DNA from: BACL27 sp947488385
GTDB taxonomy: Bacteria; Actinomycetota; Acidimicrobiia; Acidimicrobiales; Ilumatobacteraceae
Assembly (NCBI GenBank): GCA_964203655.1
Contig: CAXNMJ010000004.1
Location: forward strand, 141,917 to 205,916
Direction of reading: 5' to 3'
DNA: 64,000 nucleotides
Part shown: positions 18,054 through 26,426 of the stretch, in pieces
How the letters are laid out: every line of letters starts with the position of its first letter
How positions within the stretch are numbered: the stretch's first letter is position 1
Notes under the pieces: model-generated
The model's database searches: none
Told to the model about the DNA's origin: nothing
What the model saw: only the letters and a program-made list of their open reading frames with translations
Made by a program: the position numbers and the translations under genes

Positions 18054-18084
18054 AAGTTCGAATTACCTGAAACAGTTAATTCTG

Positions 18085-18573
18085 TCATGACAAAATATCA
18101 GACTTGCTGAAAAGGACCATTCGAAATTTGCCCACTTGCAGTTCATCGCCATGCTTAAGAGCGAATTCATCAACTCTCGTCTGATTGACGTATGTTCCGT
18201 TCAATGAGCCCAAGTCGCGCACAATTAAAGCACTCGCCGTCTTAATCACTTCAGCGTGGCGCCGAGACACTGTTATGTCGTCAAGCAAAATATCGCTTTC
18301 AGGGTGCCTTCCGATAAGTGTTACATCTTTGCTCAACGTAAATCGACTGCCAGTCATATCACCAGAGCGAATTACAAGTACACCGTGACCGTGAACATCG
18401 CCGAGTCGAATCGACGCATTATCGCTCGACCCTGGTAGGTCTTGCAGCGCATCAACTTGGGCGATTACCACGGTGCGTTCATCGGGCATGTCTAAAACAG
18501 CGCCGCACGAAGAACAAAACGAAGAGCTAGGTGGATTGCGATGGCCGCATTGGTTGCAAAAAACGTAAGACAT
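18085..18573 (-). CDS. garA: FHA-domain protein, GarA/OdhI-like, with N-terminal zinc ribbon
   Basis: GarA/OdhI proteins bind and restrain 2-oxoglutarate dehydrogenase and glutamate dehydrogenase unless phosphorylated. This one has a zinc ribbon (C6, C9, C20, C23), a short linker with DERTVV (T34) where GarA carries its ETTS phospho-site, and a C-terminal FHA domain with IGRHPESDI, SRRHAEV and LGSLNGTYVN. Placement between gcvH and a MerR gene is the GarA context. Phospho-switching at T34 is inference. The start is ATG 18573, seven bases after the gcvH stop. Confidence 0.85.
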   Translation of the reverse strand: MSYVFCNQCGHRNPPSSSFCSSCGAVLDMPDERTVVIAQVDALQDLPGSSDNASIRLGDVHGHGVLVIRSGDMTGSRFTLSKDVTLIGRHPESDILLDDITVSRRHAEVIKTASALIVRDLGSLNGTYVNQTRVDEFALKHGDELQVGKFRMVLFSKSDILS

Positions 18574-18579
18574 CAACCC

Positions 18580-18960
18580 TCAACCCTCAATCAACTGTCG
18601 ATATGCCGAGGCATCTAAAAGACTGTTTGCACTTGCTGGATCATCTACTGCGATCTCAAAAATCCAACCTGATTCATACGGATCAGAATTGATCAATCCA
18701 GGGTTCTCAACCAAAGTTTCATTCACATTGCTTATTGTGCCAGCAATCGGCGTATAAACATCTGAAACGCTCTTTGTACTTTCTACTTCGCTACATGTTG
18801 CCCCTGCAGGCAGCAACTCACCGACAATTGGCAACTGAACAAACACAACATCGCCAAGAGCATCTTGTGCGTAGTCAGTTACACCGATTCGCGCTTGCTT
18901 GCCCGTCAAGACAACCCACTGATGATCTGGTGAGTAACGACGATCATCGGGAATCTTCAT
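18580..18960 (-). CDS. gcvH: Glycine cleavage system H protein
   Basis: GcvH carries a lipoyl arm that shuttles the aminomethyl group between the P, T and L proteins. The 126-residue product has the lipoylation loop EVESTKSVSD with the acceptor lysine K63, and the family YSPDHQWV N-terminus. No gcvP or gcvT lies nearby, which is normal for Actinobacteria, where gcvH sits beside garA. It follows the CDP-alcohol phosphotransferase gene by nine bases. Confidence 0.95.
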   Translation of the reverse strand: MKIPDDRRYSPDHQWVVLTGKQARIGVTDYAQDALGDVVFVQLPIVGELLPAGATCSEVESTKSVSDVYTPIAGTISNVNETLVENPGLINSDPYESGWIFEIAVDDPASANSLLDASAYRQLIEG

Positions 18961-18969
18961 AACCCAAAG

Positions 18970-19611
18970 TTAGCCCCGACGAAGCGCTCGTCCCGAATGA
19001 AGGTTTTGTCGAATCTTGGGAATATAACCAAAAGCTGTCGCGTACGACATGGTCAAACCCGGGACCGCAAAAACCCAAGCCGCAACCAGCACCCATTGCG
19101 CCCCCCGACCGTCGTCAGCGGCCAACAACATCAACGGAACGGCAAACATCATCAAGAACGTATAGCGCTTACCCCAAACGCTGACGGCGAAACGTTGCAT
19201 GCCAAACAAAGTTGCGATTGCCATTGCCAATGCCACCGCAATTTCGCGAAACAAGATCGCCGCAGCCAGCCACATCGGCATTGAGTTGTCAATCACAATT
19301 GCTAACACTGCGACTATGAAAAGACCGCGATCAACGCTCGGGTCGAATATGGCCCCGAAGTTGCTTTGTTGATTAAATCTGCGTGCAACCCAGCCATCAA
19401 TCCAGTCAGTTGCGCCAAGTCCACCGAGCAACCATGCTGCGCCCGCTTTGTCTTCGACAGCAAAGAGCAACCATAGAAAAACTGGCAAACAAAACAAACG
19501 AACCAAGGTGATCAAGTTAGGCATGGTCAACAGTCGGTCTGATGGCATGACACGAGCGTACAAGTCACCCAATGCCCTACGCTGAATGCGTGACATCCAC
19601 ACTTTTTTCAC
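18970..19611 (-). CDS. CDP-alcohol phosphatidyltransferase (PgsA-like)
   Basis: An integral membrane enzyme joining a CDP-activated lipid to an alcohol. The motif D-x2-D-G-x2-A-R-x8-G-x3-D-x3-D is complete as DWIDGWVARR...GAIFDPSVD near residues 70-96, with several hydrophobic helices around it. The length and position before gcvH suggest a phosphatidylglycerophosphate synthase (PgsA2-like); the acceptor alcohol is not certain. The frame opens at 19611 and overlaps the divergent HIT gene; ATG at residue 6 (19596) or residue 22 (19548) would reduce or remove the overlap. Confidence 0.88.
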   Translation of the reverse strand: MKKVWMSRIQRRALGDLYARVMPSDRLLTMPNLITLVRLFCLPVFLWLLFAVEDKAGAAWLLGGLGATDWIDGWVARRFNQQSNFGAIFDPSVDRGLFIVAVLAIVIDNSMPMWLAAAILFREIAVALAMAIATLFGMQRFAVSVWGKRYTFLMMFAVPLMLLAADDGRGAQWVLVAAWVFAVPGLTMSYATAFGYIPKIRQNLHSGRALRRG

Positions 19612-20012
19612 GAATAATCAACCATGAAATACCTGGCACATTTGTTTATCGCGATGATCTATGTGTCGGCTTCATGACGATCAGCCCAATCACAACCGGA
19701 CACACCCTGGTTGTACCAATCAAAGAAGTTGACCAGTGGACGGACCTAACTGCAGATTTGAATAGTCATTTATTCGGAGTTGCCAAAATTATCGGCGATG
19801 CAACAAAGCGTGCTTTTAACTGCGAACGCATTGCACTGGTAATTGCCGGATACGAAATTCCACACTGTCATCTACATGTGATCCCAAGCAACTCAATGGC
19901 AGATCTTGAATTTGCTAACGCAAGAACGAACGTTCCGCGCGAAGAACTAGAAGAGGCGGCCCGACGAATCATCGTCGAGTTGCGCAATGCTGGAGTTGCC
20001 GGCGCGATCTAG
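19590..20012 (+). CDS. HIT-family hydrolase
   Basis: A histidine-triad nucleotide hydrolase/transferase. The catalytic triad HxHxHxx reads PHCHLHVIP near residue 95, and the N-terminal TLFSRIINHEIPGTFVYRD matches HINT-type proteins. I prefer GTG 19590 because family members begin just before TLF; ATG 19572 is the longer option. The gene is divergent from the lipid synthase, and its last 66 bases overlap the end of the convergent SRAP gene. Confidence 0.87.
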   Translation: MTSTLFSRIINHEIPGTFVYRDDLCVGFMTISPITTGHTLVVPIKEVDQWTDLTADLNSHLFGVAKIIGDATKRAFNCERIALVIAGYEIPHCHLHVIPSNSMADLEFANARTNVPREELEEAARRIIVELRNAGVAGAI

Positions 20013-20633
20013 TCGACTCGTTGGTTCGCTCTTCACAATCTCGTTTTTTGCTGCAACCAGCAAGTCGTGTGGCAGCGCTTTAGATTCACCCAACCAAATG
20101 TCAACTGAGTCGCGCTCAAGAATTACTGGCATGCGGTGATGAATTGGTGAAAGTATCTCGTTTGCTTCGGTCGTGATAATTGTGCAAGTTCGCAATAACG
20201 AACTGTCTGGTTGCTTCCATATTGTCCACAAACCCGCAAGTGTCATTGGCTGTTCATCGACACGAGTTATGTAGTGCGCCTGTTTCTTTGGTTTTTTCGT
20301 CTCACTCGCCAGATTCTGCCATTCATAAAAACCTTGTATCGGCAAAATGCATCTGTGCTCTGAAACTAGATTTCTGAAGCTCGGTTTTTCAGTCAAGGTT
20401 TCGCTTCTCGCATTGATCATGCTGGCGGCACGAGTCTTGTCTTTAGACCAACTTGGTACAAGACCCCACGACATTACGTCGAGCACTCGCCCAACGTCTT
20501 GCCGATGTAAGACATAAACCAAAGTCGTAGGCGCAACATTGAAATTCGAAGACAATTCATCTGTTAAAAATTGCGCGTCATAGACCGATGCGAAATCTTT
20601 ACCACTTGCTATCGAGTTGAACCTTCCGCACAT
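19947..20633 (-). CDS. SRAP-domain protein (YedK/HMCES-like)
   Basis: SRAP proteins crosslink to abasic sites in single-stranded DNA through the N-terminal cysteine and protect them. The ATG is followed directly by Cys2 (MCGRFN), and WGLVPSW, NARSETL, RCILPIQGFYEW and the HRMPVIL segment with the catalytic His are all present. The 228-residue length is usual. The 3' end overlaps the convergent HIT gene by 66 bases, so its last 22 codons are also coding on the other strand. Confidence 0.93.
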   Translation of the reverse strand: MCGRFNSIASGKDFASVYDAQFLTDELSSNFNVAPTTLVYVLHRQDVGRVLDVMSWGLVPSWSKDKTRAASMINARSETLTEKPSFRNLVSEHRCILPIQGFYEWQNLASETKKPKKQAHYITRVDEQPMTLAGLWTIWKQPDSSLLRTCTIITTEANEILSPIHHRMPVILERDSVDIWLGESKALPHDLLVAAKNEIVKSEPTSRLDRAGNSSIAQLDDDSSGRLF

Positions 20634-20642
20634 TTGGCAGCG

Positions 20643-21353
20643 TTATTGAATCAGCCCATTTGGGGTGGCGAAGATCCAAACAAGAATCGGAGTCAGAATT
20701 AAACCAGGCAACAATGAGCCGAGTCGAATTTTCTTTATTTCAAGCAGGTTGATGCCGATCGCCATTACTGCCAATCCACCAGCTGCAAAGAGTTCAAGTC
20801 GCATGCGATCATCTAACAGTGAGTCGAGCGAAGCACCAAACACTGTCAATGTGCCTTGCACGACAAAGACGCTCGCAGCGCTGAACAAAGCCCCAACTCC
20901 GTAGAGAGCCGAAAAGATAATCGTCATGAAACCATCGAGGGTGCCCTTGATTATGTACAGCTGAGGAGTCTTACCACTTGCGTCTTCAATCGCACCAAGA
21001 ATCGTCAACGGTCCGATACAGAACAGCAAAGTTGCCGTAACGAAGCCGTTCACAAATTTGCTTTCACCAGCATTTTTGGCGAATTTACGACGCAAAAATT
21101 CTCCAAGCGATGCAAGTCGATCTTCAATTTTCAAAAACTCACCGATAATTGCTCCGACGACCATGCCAACCAAAGGGAACACCATGTTGTCGGTGTTCAT
21201 GACATCGCGTAGCCCGATTGCAAGTGTCACCAATCCGATTACTTGAACGATTATCACTCGCACGCGATCTGGGATTTTGTCGCCGATCAATAATCCCAGT
21301 CCGCCGCCAGCCAGCACGGTGAACGTGTTAATTAAAGTTCCGAGGCCTCGCAT
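20643..21353 (-). CDS. DUF554 family membrane protein
   Basis: The 236-residue protein has about seven hydrophobic segments with the DUF554 features: an N-terminal GTLINTFTVLAGGGLGLLIG, then GLVTLAIGLRD, and FCIGPLTILGAIEDA in the middle. Members (YdfK/YqgA in model bacteria) are predicted inner-membrane proteins, possibly transporters, with no firm function. It ends nine bases before the SRAP start on the same strand. Confidence 0.9.
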   Translation of the reverse strand: MRGLGTLINTFTVLAGGGLGLLIGDKIPDRVRVIIVQVIGLVTLAIGLRDVMNTDNMVFPLVGMVVGAIIGEFLKIEDRLASLGEFLRRKFAKNAGESKFVNGFVTATLLFCIGPLTILGAIEDASGKTPQLYIIKGTLDGFMTIIFSALYGVGALFSAASVFVVQGTLTVFGASLDSLLDDRMRLELFAAGGLAVMAIGINLLEIKKIRLGSLLPGLILTPILVWIFATPNGLIQ

Positions 21354-21363
21354 TAAACAACAA

Positions 21364-22344
21364 TCAACTCACTTGCGTTAACGGTGAGTTGCCCGTTGCA
21401 ATCGCTACAGCGTTCTTGGCTGCCAGAGTTGCCATCGCATCACGCGTTTGTGTTGTCGCCGAACCAAGGTGTGGAATCAAAACCACGTCATCTCGCCCGA
21501 TCAGTCCGGCGTTGATCTTGGGTTCAAATTCAAAAACGTCGAGACCAGCACCAGCTATCTCTTTGGCTTCAAGTGCATTAACTAGAGCTTGCTCGTCAAC
21601 AATTGGTCCGCGCGCGGTATTGACAAGAAATGCAGAATTTTTCATCATCGCAAACTGGGTTGCACCAATTAAGTGATGAGTCGCCTCATTTGACGGACAG
21701 TGGATCGACACAACGTCGCTTGTCTTGAGAAGTTCTTCGAGTGAAACTTTTTTCGCGCCAAGTTCTGTCGCAACTTTAGAATCAATCTCGCTGCGTGAAA
21801 AGTAAATAATCGACATACCGCAGGCTTTTGCACGTCGTGCTGTCGCGATTCCGATTGCACCCATACCAACCACCCCGAGAACTCGGTTTGTTATGCCAGT
21901 ACCAAGCATGTAAAACATGCCCCACTGCCACGGTGTTTGACTGCGAATCACTCGTTCGCCCTCTGCAAGACGACGGGTCACCATCAAGATAAGCGCCAAT
22001 GCGATGTCGGCAGTTGCGTCGGTCAACACACCAGGTGTATTAGTCACCAAAACGTTTCGCGATTTGCACGCCGCAACATCAATGTTGTTGTAACCAACCG
22101 CAACGTTACAAACGGCTTTCAATTGGGGCCCTGCGGCTTGAAGAAGTTCTTCGTCAACTCGCTCAGTCAGCAAAGTGATCAAGACATCAGCACCTTTAAC
22201 CTTCTCGAGCAATTCTTGGCGACTGATTGCGGTGTCGTTCATCCATGCGTCTGGTGTGAAGCCTGCTTGACGAAGAACTTCTAGACCCGCATTAGGTATC
22301 TTGCCTGTTACTACTAACCGCAAACTCACTTCGAACTGACCCAT
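21364..22344 (-). CDS. D-isomer-specific 2-hydroxyacid dehydrogenase (glyoxylate/hydroxypyruvate reductase type)
   Basis: An NAD(P)H-dependent reductase of 2-keto acids. The Rossmann motif GVVGMGAIG lies near residue 155, the catalytic Arg in NTARGPIVDE near residue 240, and the catalytic His in IPHLGSAT near residue 290. The 326-residue length fits glyoxylate/hydroxypyruvate reductases. The ATG 22344 start overlaps the upstream aminotransferase by 19 bases; TTG 22323 would avoid this. Its pairing with an aminotransferase hints at keto-acid/amino-acid interconversion, which is inference. Confidence 0.9.
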   Translation of the reverse strand: MGQFEVSLRLVVTGKIPNAGLEVLRQAGFTPDAWMNDTAISRQELLEKVKGADVLITLLTERVDEELLQAAGPQLKAVCNVAVGYNNIDVAACKSRNVLVTNTPGVLTDATADIALALILMVTRRLAEGERVIRSQTPWQWGMFYMLGTGITNRVLGVVGMGAIGIATARRAKACGMSIIYFSRSEIDSKVATELGAKKVSLEELLKTSDVVSIHCPSNEATHHLIGATQFAMMKNSAFLVNTARGPIVDEQALVNALEAKEIAGAGLDVFEFEPKINAGLIGRDDVVLIPHLGSATTQTRDAMATLAAKNAVAIATGNSPLTQVS

Positions 22345-23522
22345 TCAGACAAACGCGCGAGACCTTTGTCAATCTTGTCGTTGTTGATACCGCTGTAGGC
22401 GAGCCGAATATAGTTACCGGTTTCGTCATCTGCGGGCCGACCAAAGTGACGTCGTGTGCAAAAAGACATTCCAGAATTGTGCAACGCATCAAGCGCAAAA
22501 TCAGCAACATCTTTGTGTCCGGTGCGCTTCATGGTTTCTGAAACTTCTGGGAACACATAGAACGCGCTATTTGGTGTGTGCACTCGCATGCCAGGCACGC
22601 TGCCTATTCCGGCAATAGTTGCGTCACGTCGAGTCTTTAGCACACGCAATAACTCGTTTGCCCCAGACTGGTCACCGTTGATCGCCTCGACGCCAGCCCA
22701 CTGTACGAATTGCGCAGTGCAACTCTCTTCGTTGGTATTGAGTTTTGAAATACGATCAACAATTTCTTTAGGACCAATTGCTGCACCAAGTCGCCAACCA
22801 GTCATCGCAAATTTTTTGGAAAATGTATAGAGAATTACTGTGCGCTCTTGCATACCTGGCAACGAAATGATGCTCTTACTTTCGCCCGCATAGCGGATGT
22901 CAAAATACGCTTCATCTGACAACACCCAAAGGTTGTGCTTGTTGGCTAAATCTGCGAGAGCTTGACGCTCTTCATCCGTCATTTCAGCAGCAAGCGGGTT
23001 CTGTTGGTCGTTTAGAACGAGTGCCTTGGTTTTATTCGTAATTTTCGACTTCAAATAGTCGAGATCAATCTGAAAACCGTTTGGTGTGTCGAGATAGCGA
23101 TACGGAACAGCAACGCCGTCATTAAATTCGATTTGGCTTTCATAAATCGGAAACCCAGGATTCGGATAAAGAACTTCATCGCCTGGGTTCATCACTGCAC
23201 GCAGGAACTTGCCGATCACAGGCTTGCCACCTGGCTGTACGGCAACATTCTCTGGCGCAAAAACAACGTTGCGCTGTTTTCCAAGACTCTCGGCCAACGC
23301 CAGACGCAGAGGCGCGATGCCAGCGTTTGGACAGTATCCAGTTTTTCCTTCACTCACGGCGCGCTGCATCGCAGCCGACACATTGGCCGGAGTCGCGAGA
23401 TTCAAATCACCAAGATGAAACGGGAAAACCTCGTTACCTTTTGCCAACCAATCTGCAGCGGTTGCCGCAACAGCAAATGCAGTTTCTGTTCCGAGACGAT
23501 TCAAACGATCTGCTAATTTCAC
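22326..23522 (-). CDS. Class I/II PLP aminotransferase
   Basis: A fold-type I aminotransferase of 398 residues. Visible are YCPNAGIAPLR near residue 80, YPNPGFPIYES, NDQQNPLAA where most family members have NPxNPTG, SDEAYFDI, and the Schiff-base lysine in TFSKKFAMTGWRLG near residue 230. The substitution in the NPxNPTG motif is unusual but the Asn-Pro pair is kept. Aspartate or alanine type cannot be separated by eye. It overlaps the downstream dehydrogenase by 19 bases. Confidence 0.9.
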   Translation of the reverse strand: MKLADRLNRLGTETAFAVAATAADWLAKGNEVFPFHLGDLNLATPANVSAAMQRAVSEGKTGYCPNAGIAPLRLALAESLGKQRNVVFAPENVAVQPGGKPVIGKFLRAVMNPGDEVLYPNPGFPIYESQIEFNDGVAVPYRYLDTPNGFQIDLDYLKSKITNKTKALVLNDQQNPLAAEMTDEERQALADLANKHNLWVLSDEAYFDIRYAGESKSIISLPGMQERTVILYTFSKKFAMTGWRLGAAIGPKEIVDRISKLNTNEESCTAQFVQWAGVEAINGDQSGANELLRVLKTRRDATIAGIGSVPGMRVHTPNSAFYVFPEVSETMKRTGHKDVADFALDALHNSGMSFCTRRHFGRPADDETGNYIRLAYSGINNDKIDKGLARLSEWVSSK

Positions 23523-23598
23523 TTTTCCCCGCTATCTATACGTGTCAGCTTTACAGTTCGTTAAATCCTAGACGAAGTCTAAAAACAACTAACTAACA

Positions 23599-23673
23599 GT
23601 CGGGCTGGCGGGATTTGAACCCACGACCTCTTGTCCCCCAGACAAGCACGCTAACCAAGCTGCGCCACAGCCC
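23599..23673 (-). tRNA. tRNA-Pro (GGG anticodon)
   Basis: The reverse strand folds into a full cloverleaf: acceptor CGGGCTG/CAGCCCG with discriminator A, D arm GCGC...GCGT, anticodon stem CTTGT/ACAAG with loop CTGGGGG (anticodon GGG), and T arm GTGGG-TTCAAAT-CCCGC. It is 75 bases long and CCA is not encoded. It lies between the aminotransferase and a small zinc-ribbon gene. Confidence 0.96.
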
Positions 23674-23703
23674 GTTCTTTGCAATGGCGTCTGTCAAGGT
23701 ATC

Positions 23704-23967
23704 TCAGATAAATAGCGACACCACACGCCACGAAATATAAATCACGAGTGCAGAGACCAAAAGTTTGAAATGCCACGGAGCCTTTTCGTCTTGCCCGTCT
23801 GTGCGGGCCAGGGCACGTAGGTCGAGAGTCTTGGCCGTTACAAGTGGCTCAATTAACCGGCCGTTTATGTCTGTCTGCCCAATTGTTGCTCCACATTTGG
23901 GGCAACAACCTTCGACTGTCAAAGTATTCGGTACAAAATATTTTGCGCACGGATCACACCATGGCAT
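23704..23967 (-). CDS. Small zinc-ribbon protein with C-terminal membrane helix
   Basis: An 87-residue protein. The N-terminus reads MPWCDPCAKYF and later GCCPKCG, giving a CxxC...CxxC zinc ribbon. A charged stretch follows, then a single hydrophobic helix (FKLLVSALVIYISWRVVSLF) at the C-terminus, so it is probably anchored with the ribbon in the cytoplasm. Such proteins accompany der in several Actinobacteria, but the function is unknown. The der stop lies six bases before its start. Confidence 0.75.
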   Translation of the reverse strand: MPWCDPCAKYFVPNTLTVEGCCPKCGATIGQTDINGRLIEPLVTAKTLDLRALARTDGQDEKAPWHFKLLVSALVIYISWRVVSLFI

Positions 23968-23973
23968 GGCGAA

Positions 23974-25311
23974 TTACTCTGCCCGCTTTCGCACGCGTAT
24001 TTTGATCGGCACCGATCCAAATTCGAAACCTTCACGAATTGAACGCTCAAGATAACGCAAATATGTTGGTGGCAGTTCTTTATTCACGAACAAAGTAAAC
24101 GTTGGTGGATCAGATGCGCCCTGCAACGCATAAAGCACTCGCCCGCCGCTTGGGGCCGGCTGTTGCTGTTGCGCACGTGCGATCACTCGGTTGACGTCGC
24201 GGGTTGGCACGCGTCGGTGGTATTGCTCGATTGAGTCTTGCAATACTGGCAGAAGTTTTTGCACGCCCTTGCCGGTTAGCGCACTCATCTTGAGCACTGG
24301 TGCATCGCCAACAAAAAATAATTTACGACCGATCTCAATATCAATCTCAGCGCGTTGATCGGCGTTGAGAATTTCCCACTTGTTCAGCACAACAACAACC
24401 GGACTACCTGAAGCATCAATGCGCTCGGCGAGACGCTGATCTTGACCCGTGATGCCTTCTGTTGCATCAATTACCAATAACGCAATGTCAGATTCATCTA
24501 CAGCTCGCAGTGCTCGAACGAACGAGTAATACTCGGTTGATTCGTCAACTCGACTTCGACGGCGCATACCTGCAGTGTCAACGAAAACGATCGGTCCGTC
24601 TGGTGTGTTAACCGAAGTGTCAATCGAGTCGCGAGTTGTTCCAGGCATGTCATGCACAACTGATCTGTCTTGCCCAACCAAACGGTTAAACAGCGTGCTC
24701 TTGCCTACATTTGGTCGACCGACAATTGAAACTCGCGGTACACCTGGCGTGCGATTCGCATCGTTGCGATCTGGCTTGACTTCTTCTCGATCATCACCTT
24801 CACGACGCGGCAAGCGAACAATCACTTCGTCTAAGACATCGCCTGCCTTGCGACCATGCAGAGCCGAAACCGGATACGGGTCTCCGAGACCAAGCGACAA
24901 AAATTCCCACTTATCAAATTCACGTTTGTCGGTGTCAACTTTGTTTGAGACAACCAAAACTTCTCGACCGCTGGTGCGCAACCATTTGGCGATTGCCTGA
25001 TCGTCATCAAGTACCCCAACTGTTGAGTCAACGACGAATAACACTAAATCTGCTTCTTTAACAGCCGACTCAACCTGACGACTCACCTTGCTATCGAGTT
25101 CGGTTCCACCTGGCATCCATCCGCCGGTGTCGACGACATTGAAATGTCGACCCTGCCACTCGACCTGTCGCTCAAAGCGATCTCGGGTTACTCCTGGTTG
25201 GTCTTGCACGATTGCAACTTGAGAACCAAGAAAACGATTGAACAACGTGCTTTTGCCAACGTTTGGCCGACCAATGATGACAACAGTTGCAAGGTTCGAT
25301 GTCACGTTCAC
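23974..25311 (-). CDS. der: Ribosome-biogenesis GTPase Der (EngA)
   Basis: Der has two tandem GTPase domains and a KH-like C-terminal domain and acts in 50S subunit assembly. Both G1 motifs (GRPNVGKST) are present, near residues 14 and 200, with DTGG and DTAGMRRR as G3, and NKVD and NKWE as G4. The 445-residue length is normal. It is divergent from ispH with 37 bases between the chosen starts. In Mycobacterium the gene follows the scpA-scpB-rluB-cmk block, which here lies 15 kb away. Confidence 0.97.
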   Translation of the reverse strand: MNVTSNLATVVIIGRPNVGKSTLFNRFLGSQVAIVQDQPGVTRDRFERQVEWQGRHFNVVDTGGWMPGGTELDSKVSRQVESAVKEADLVLFVVDSTVGVLDDDQAIAKWLRTSGREVLVVSNKVDTDKREFDKWEFLSLGLGDPYPVSALHGRKAGDVLDEVIVRLPRREGDDREEVKPDRNDANRTPGVPRVSIVGRPNVGKSTLFNRLVGQDRSVVHDMPGTTRDSIDTSVNTPDGPIVFVDTAGMRRRSRVDESTEYYSFVRALRAVDESDIALLVIDATEGITGQDQRLAERIDASGSPVVVVLNKWEILNADQRAEIDIEIGRKLFFVGDAPVLKMSALTGKGVQKLLPVLQDSIEQYHRRVPTRDVNRVIARAQQQQPAPSGGRVLYALQGASDPPTFTLFVNKELPPTYLRYLERSIREGFEFGSVPIKIRVRKRAE

Positions 25312-25348
25312 AGTTTACCGTTGCAACTTCAAGGTAATCTTCGAAGCG

Positions 25349-26386
25349 GTGAATAACGTCGACAAAGTTATCCTCGCTTCGCCGAGAGGATTTTGCGCCG
25401 GAGTTGAAATGGCGATCAAAGCTCTCGCATGGATGGTTCGCACGTTTGATGCGCCCGTTTACTGCTATCACGAGATCGTGCACAACAAAATCGTCGTAGA
25501 TCGGTTCAAAAAGCTAGGCGTGATCTTCGTTGACGATTTGAGCGAGATCCCGCAAGGTCGACCGATAATGCTTTCTGCACACGGCTCGGCACCTCAAGTC
25601 GTGCAGCAGGCTGTGGCGCTGGGCAGTTATGTAGTTGATTCGGTATGCCCCCTTGTGACCAAAGTTCATCACGAAGTGAAGACTCGCGCTTCAAAGGGAT
25701 ATCACATCGTTTACATCGGCCACGAGGGTCACGAAGAAGCAGTCGGCACGATGGCTGTTGCTCCTGACTCGATTACGCGAGTTGAAACTCTTGACGAAGT
25801 TGCCGCATTGCGAAAATTTGATCAGCCCGTAGCGATTCTTGCGCAGACCACACTTTCTCATCGCGACTGGAAAGATGTCGCTGACGCCGTGAAAGTTAAA
25901 TTTCCAGGTGTTTGGTCACCAGGCAAGAGTGATCTTTGTTTTGCGACGACCAATCGTCAGGGCGCTTTAATGCAAATAGCCAAAGAATGCGACGCAATTA
26001 TTGTGATCGGATCAGAAAACTCGTCGAATACACGGGCGCTCGAAAAACTCGCACGCGAGGTCGGCTGCAAATCTGTTTACAGAGTCAATGATGTGAGTGA
26101 ACTTCCTGAGACATTGTCTGGTGTCATCGGGGTTACAGCGGGCGCATCAGCACCCGAAGAGTTAGTGGCACAGATTATTTCGAAACTGGCGCCAATCAAT
26201 GGCGTGAGTGAAGTTCGCATCGCCCAAGAAGACGAATACTTTCCGCCACCGCGCCACATACGACAATTACAAGTTGCAATCGAAACGACGGTGACGACGA
26301 TGCTCGGGGGTTCACTCGGTGCGCGAAAGATTGTGGATGATCGCAAACTTGCGGCAAGCAGCGTGCTGGCGCTACTAGCTAACTAG
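25349..26386 (+). CDS. ispH: 4-hydroxy-3-methylbut-2-enyl diphosphate reductase
   Basis: IspH makes IPP and DMAPP in the last step of the MEP isoprenoid pathway using a [4Fe-4S] cluster. The three cluster cysteines are in SPRGFCAG, DSVCPLVTKVH and KSDLCFATTNRQ, and the SENSSN substrate-binding segment is present. The frame is open from 25238, but GTG 25349 matches the family N-terminus (VNNVDKVILASPRGFC) and avoids overlapping the divergent der gene. Confidence 0.95.
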   Translation: MNNVDKVILASPRGFCAGVEMAIKALAWMVRTFDAPVYCYHEIVHNKIVVDRFKKLGVIFVDDLSEIPQGRPIMLSAHGSAPQVVQQAVALGSYVVDSVCPLVTKVHHEVKTRASKGYHIVYIGHEGHEEAVGTMAVAPDSITRVETLDEVAALRKFDQPVAILAQTTLSHRDWKDVADAVKVKFPGVWSPGKSDLCFATTNRQGALMQIAKECDAIIVIGSENSSNTRALEKLAREVGCKSVYRVNDVSELPETLSGVIGVTAGASAPEELVAQIISKLAPINGVSEVRIAQEDEYFPPPRHIRQLQVAIETTVTTMLGGSLGARKIVDDRKLAASSVLALLAN

Positions 26387-26402
26387 CTAAGCTTGCTGAA
26401 AG

Positions 26403-26426
26403 GCGCAACTAAATTGCTAGTTGCGC
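26403..26426. terminator. Hairpin at the end of ispH and the acyl-CoA dehydrogenase gene
   Basis: GCGCAACTA and TAGTTGCGC form a perfect 9-bp stem with a 6-base loop. It lies 16 bases after the ispH stop and includes the stop codon of the convergent acyl-CoA dehydrogenase. No T-run follows on either strand, so the terminator role is inferred from position. Confidence 0.4.

Noticed and set aside
23690..23695. TTGACA upstream of tRNA-Pro as its -35 box
   Set aside because: It lies only about 17 bases from the mature tRNA 5' end, leaving no room for a -10 box.
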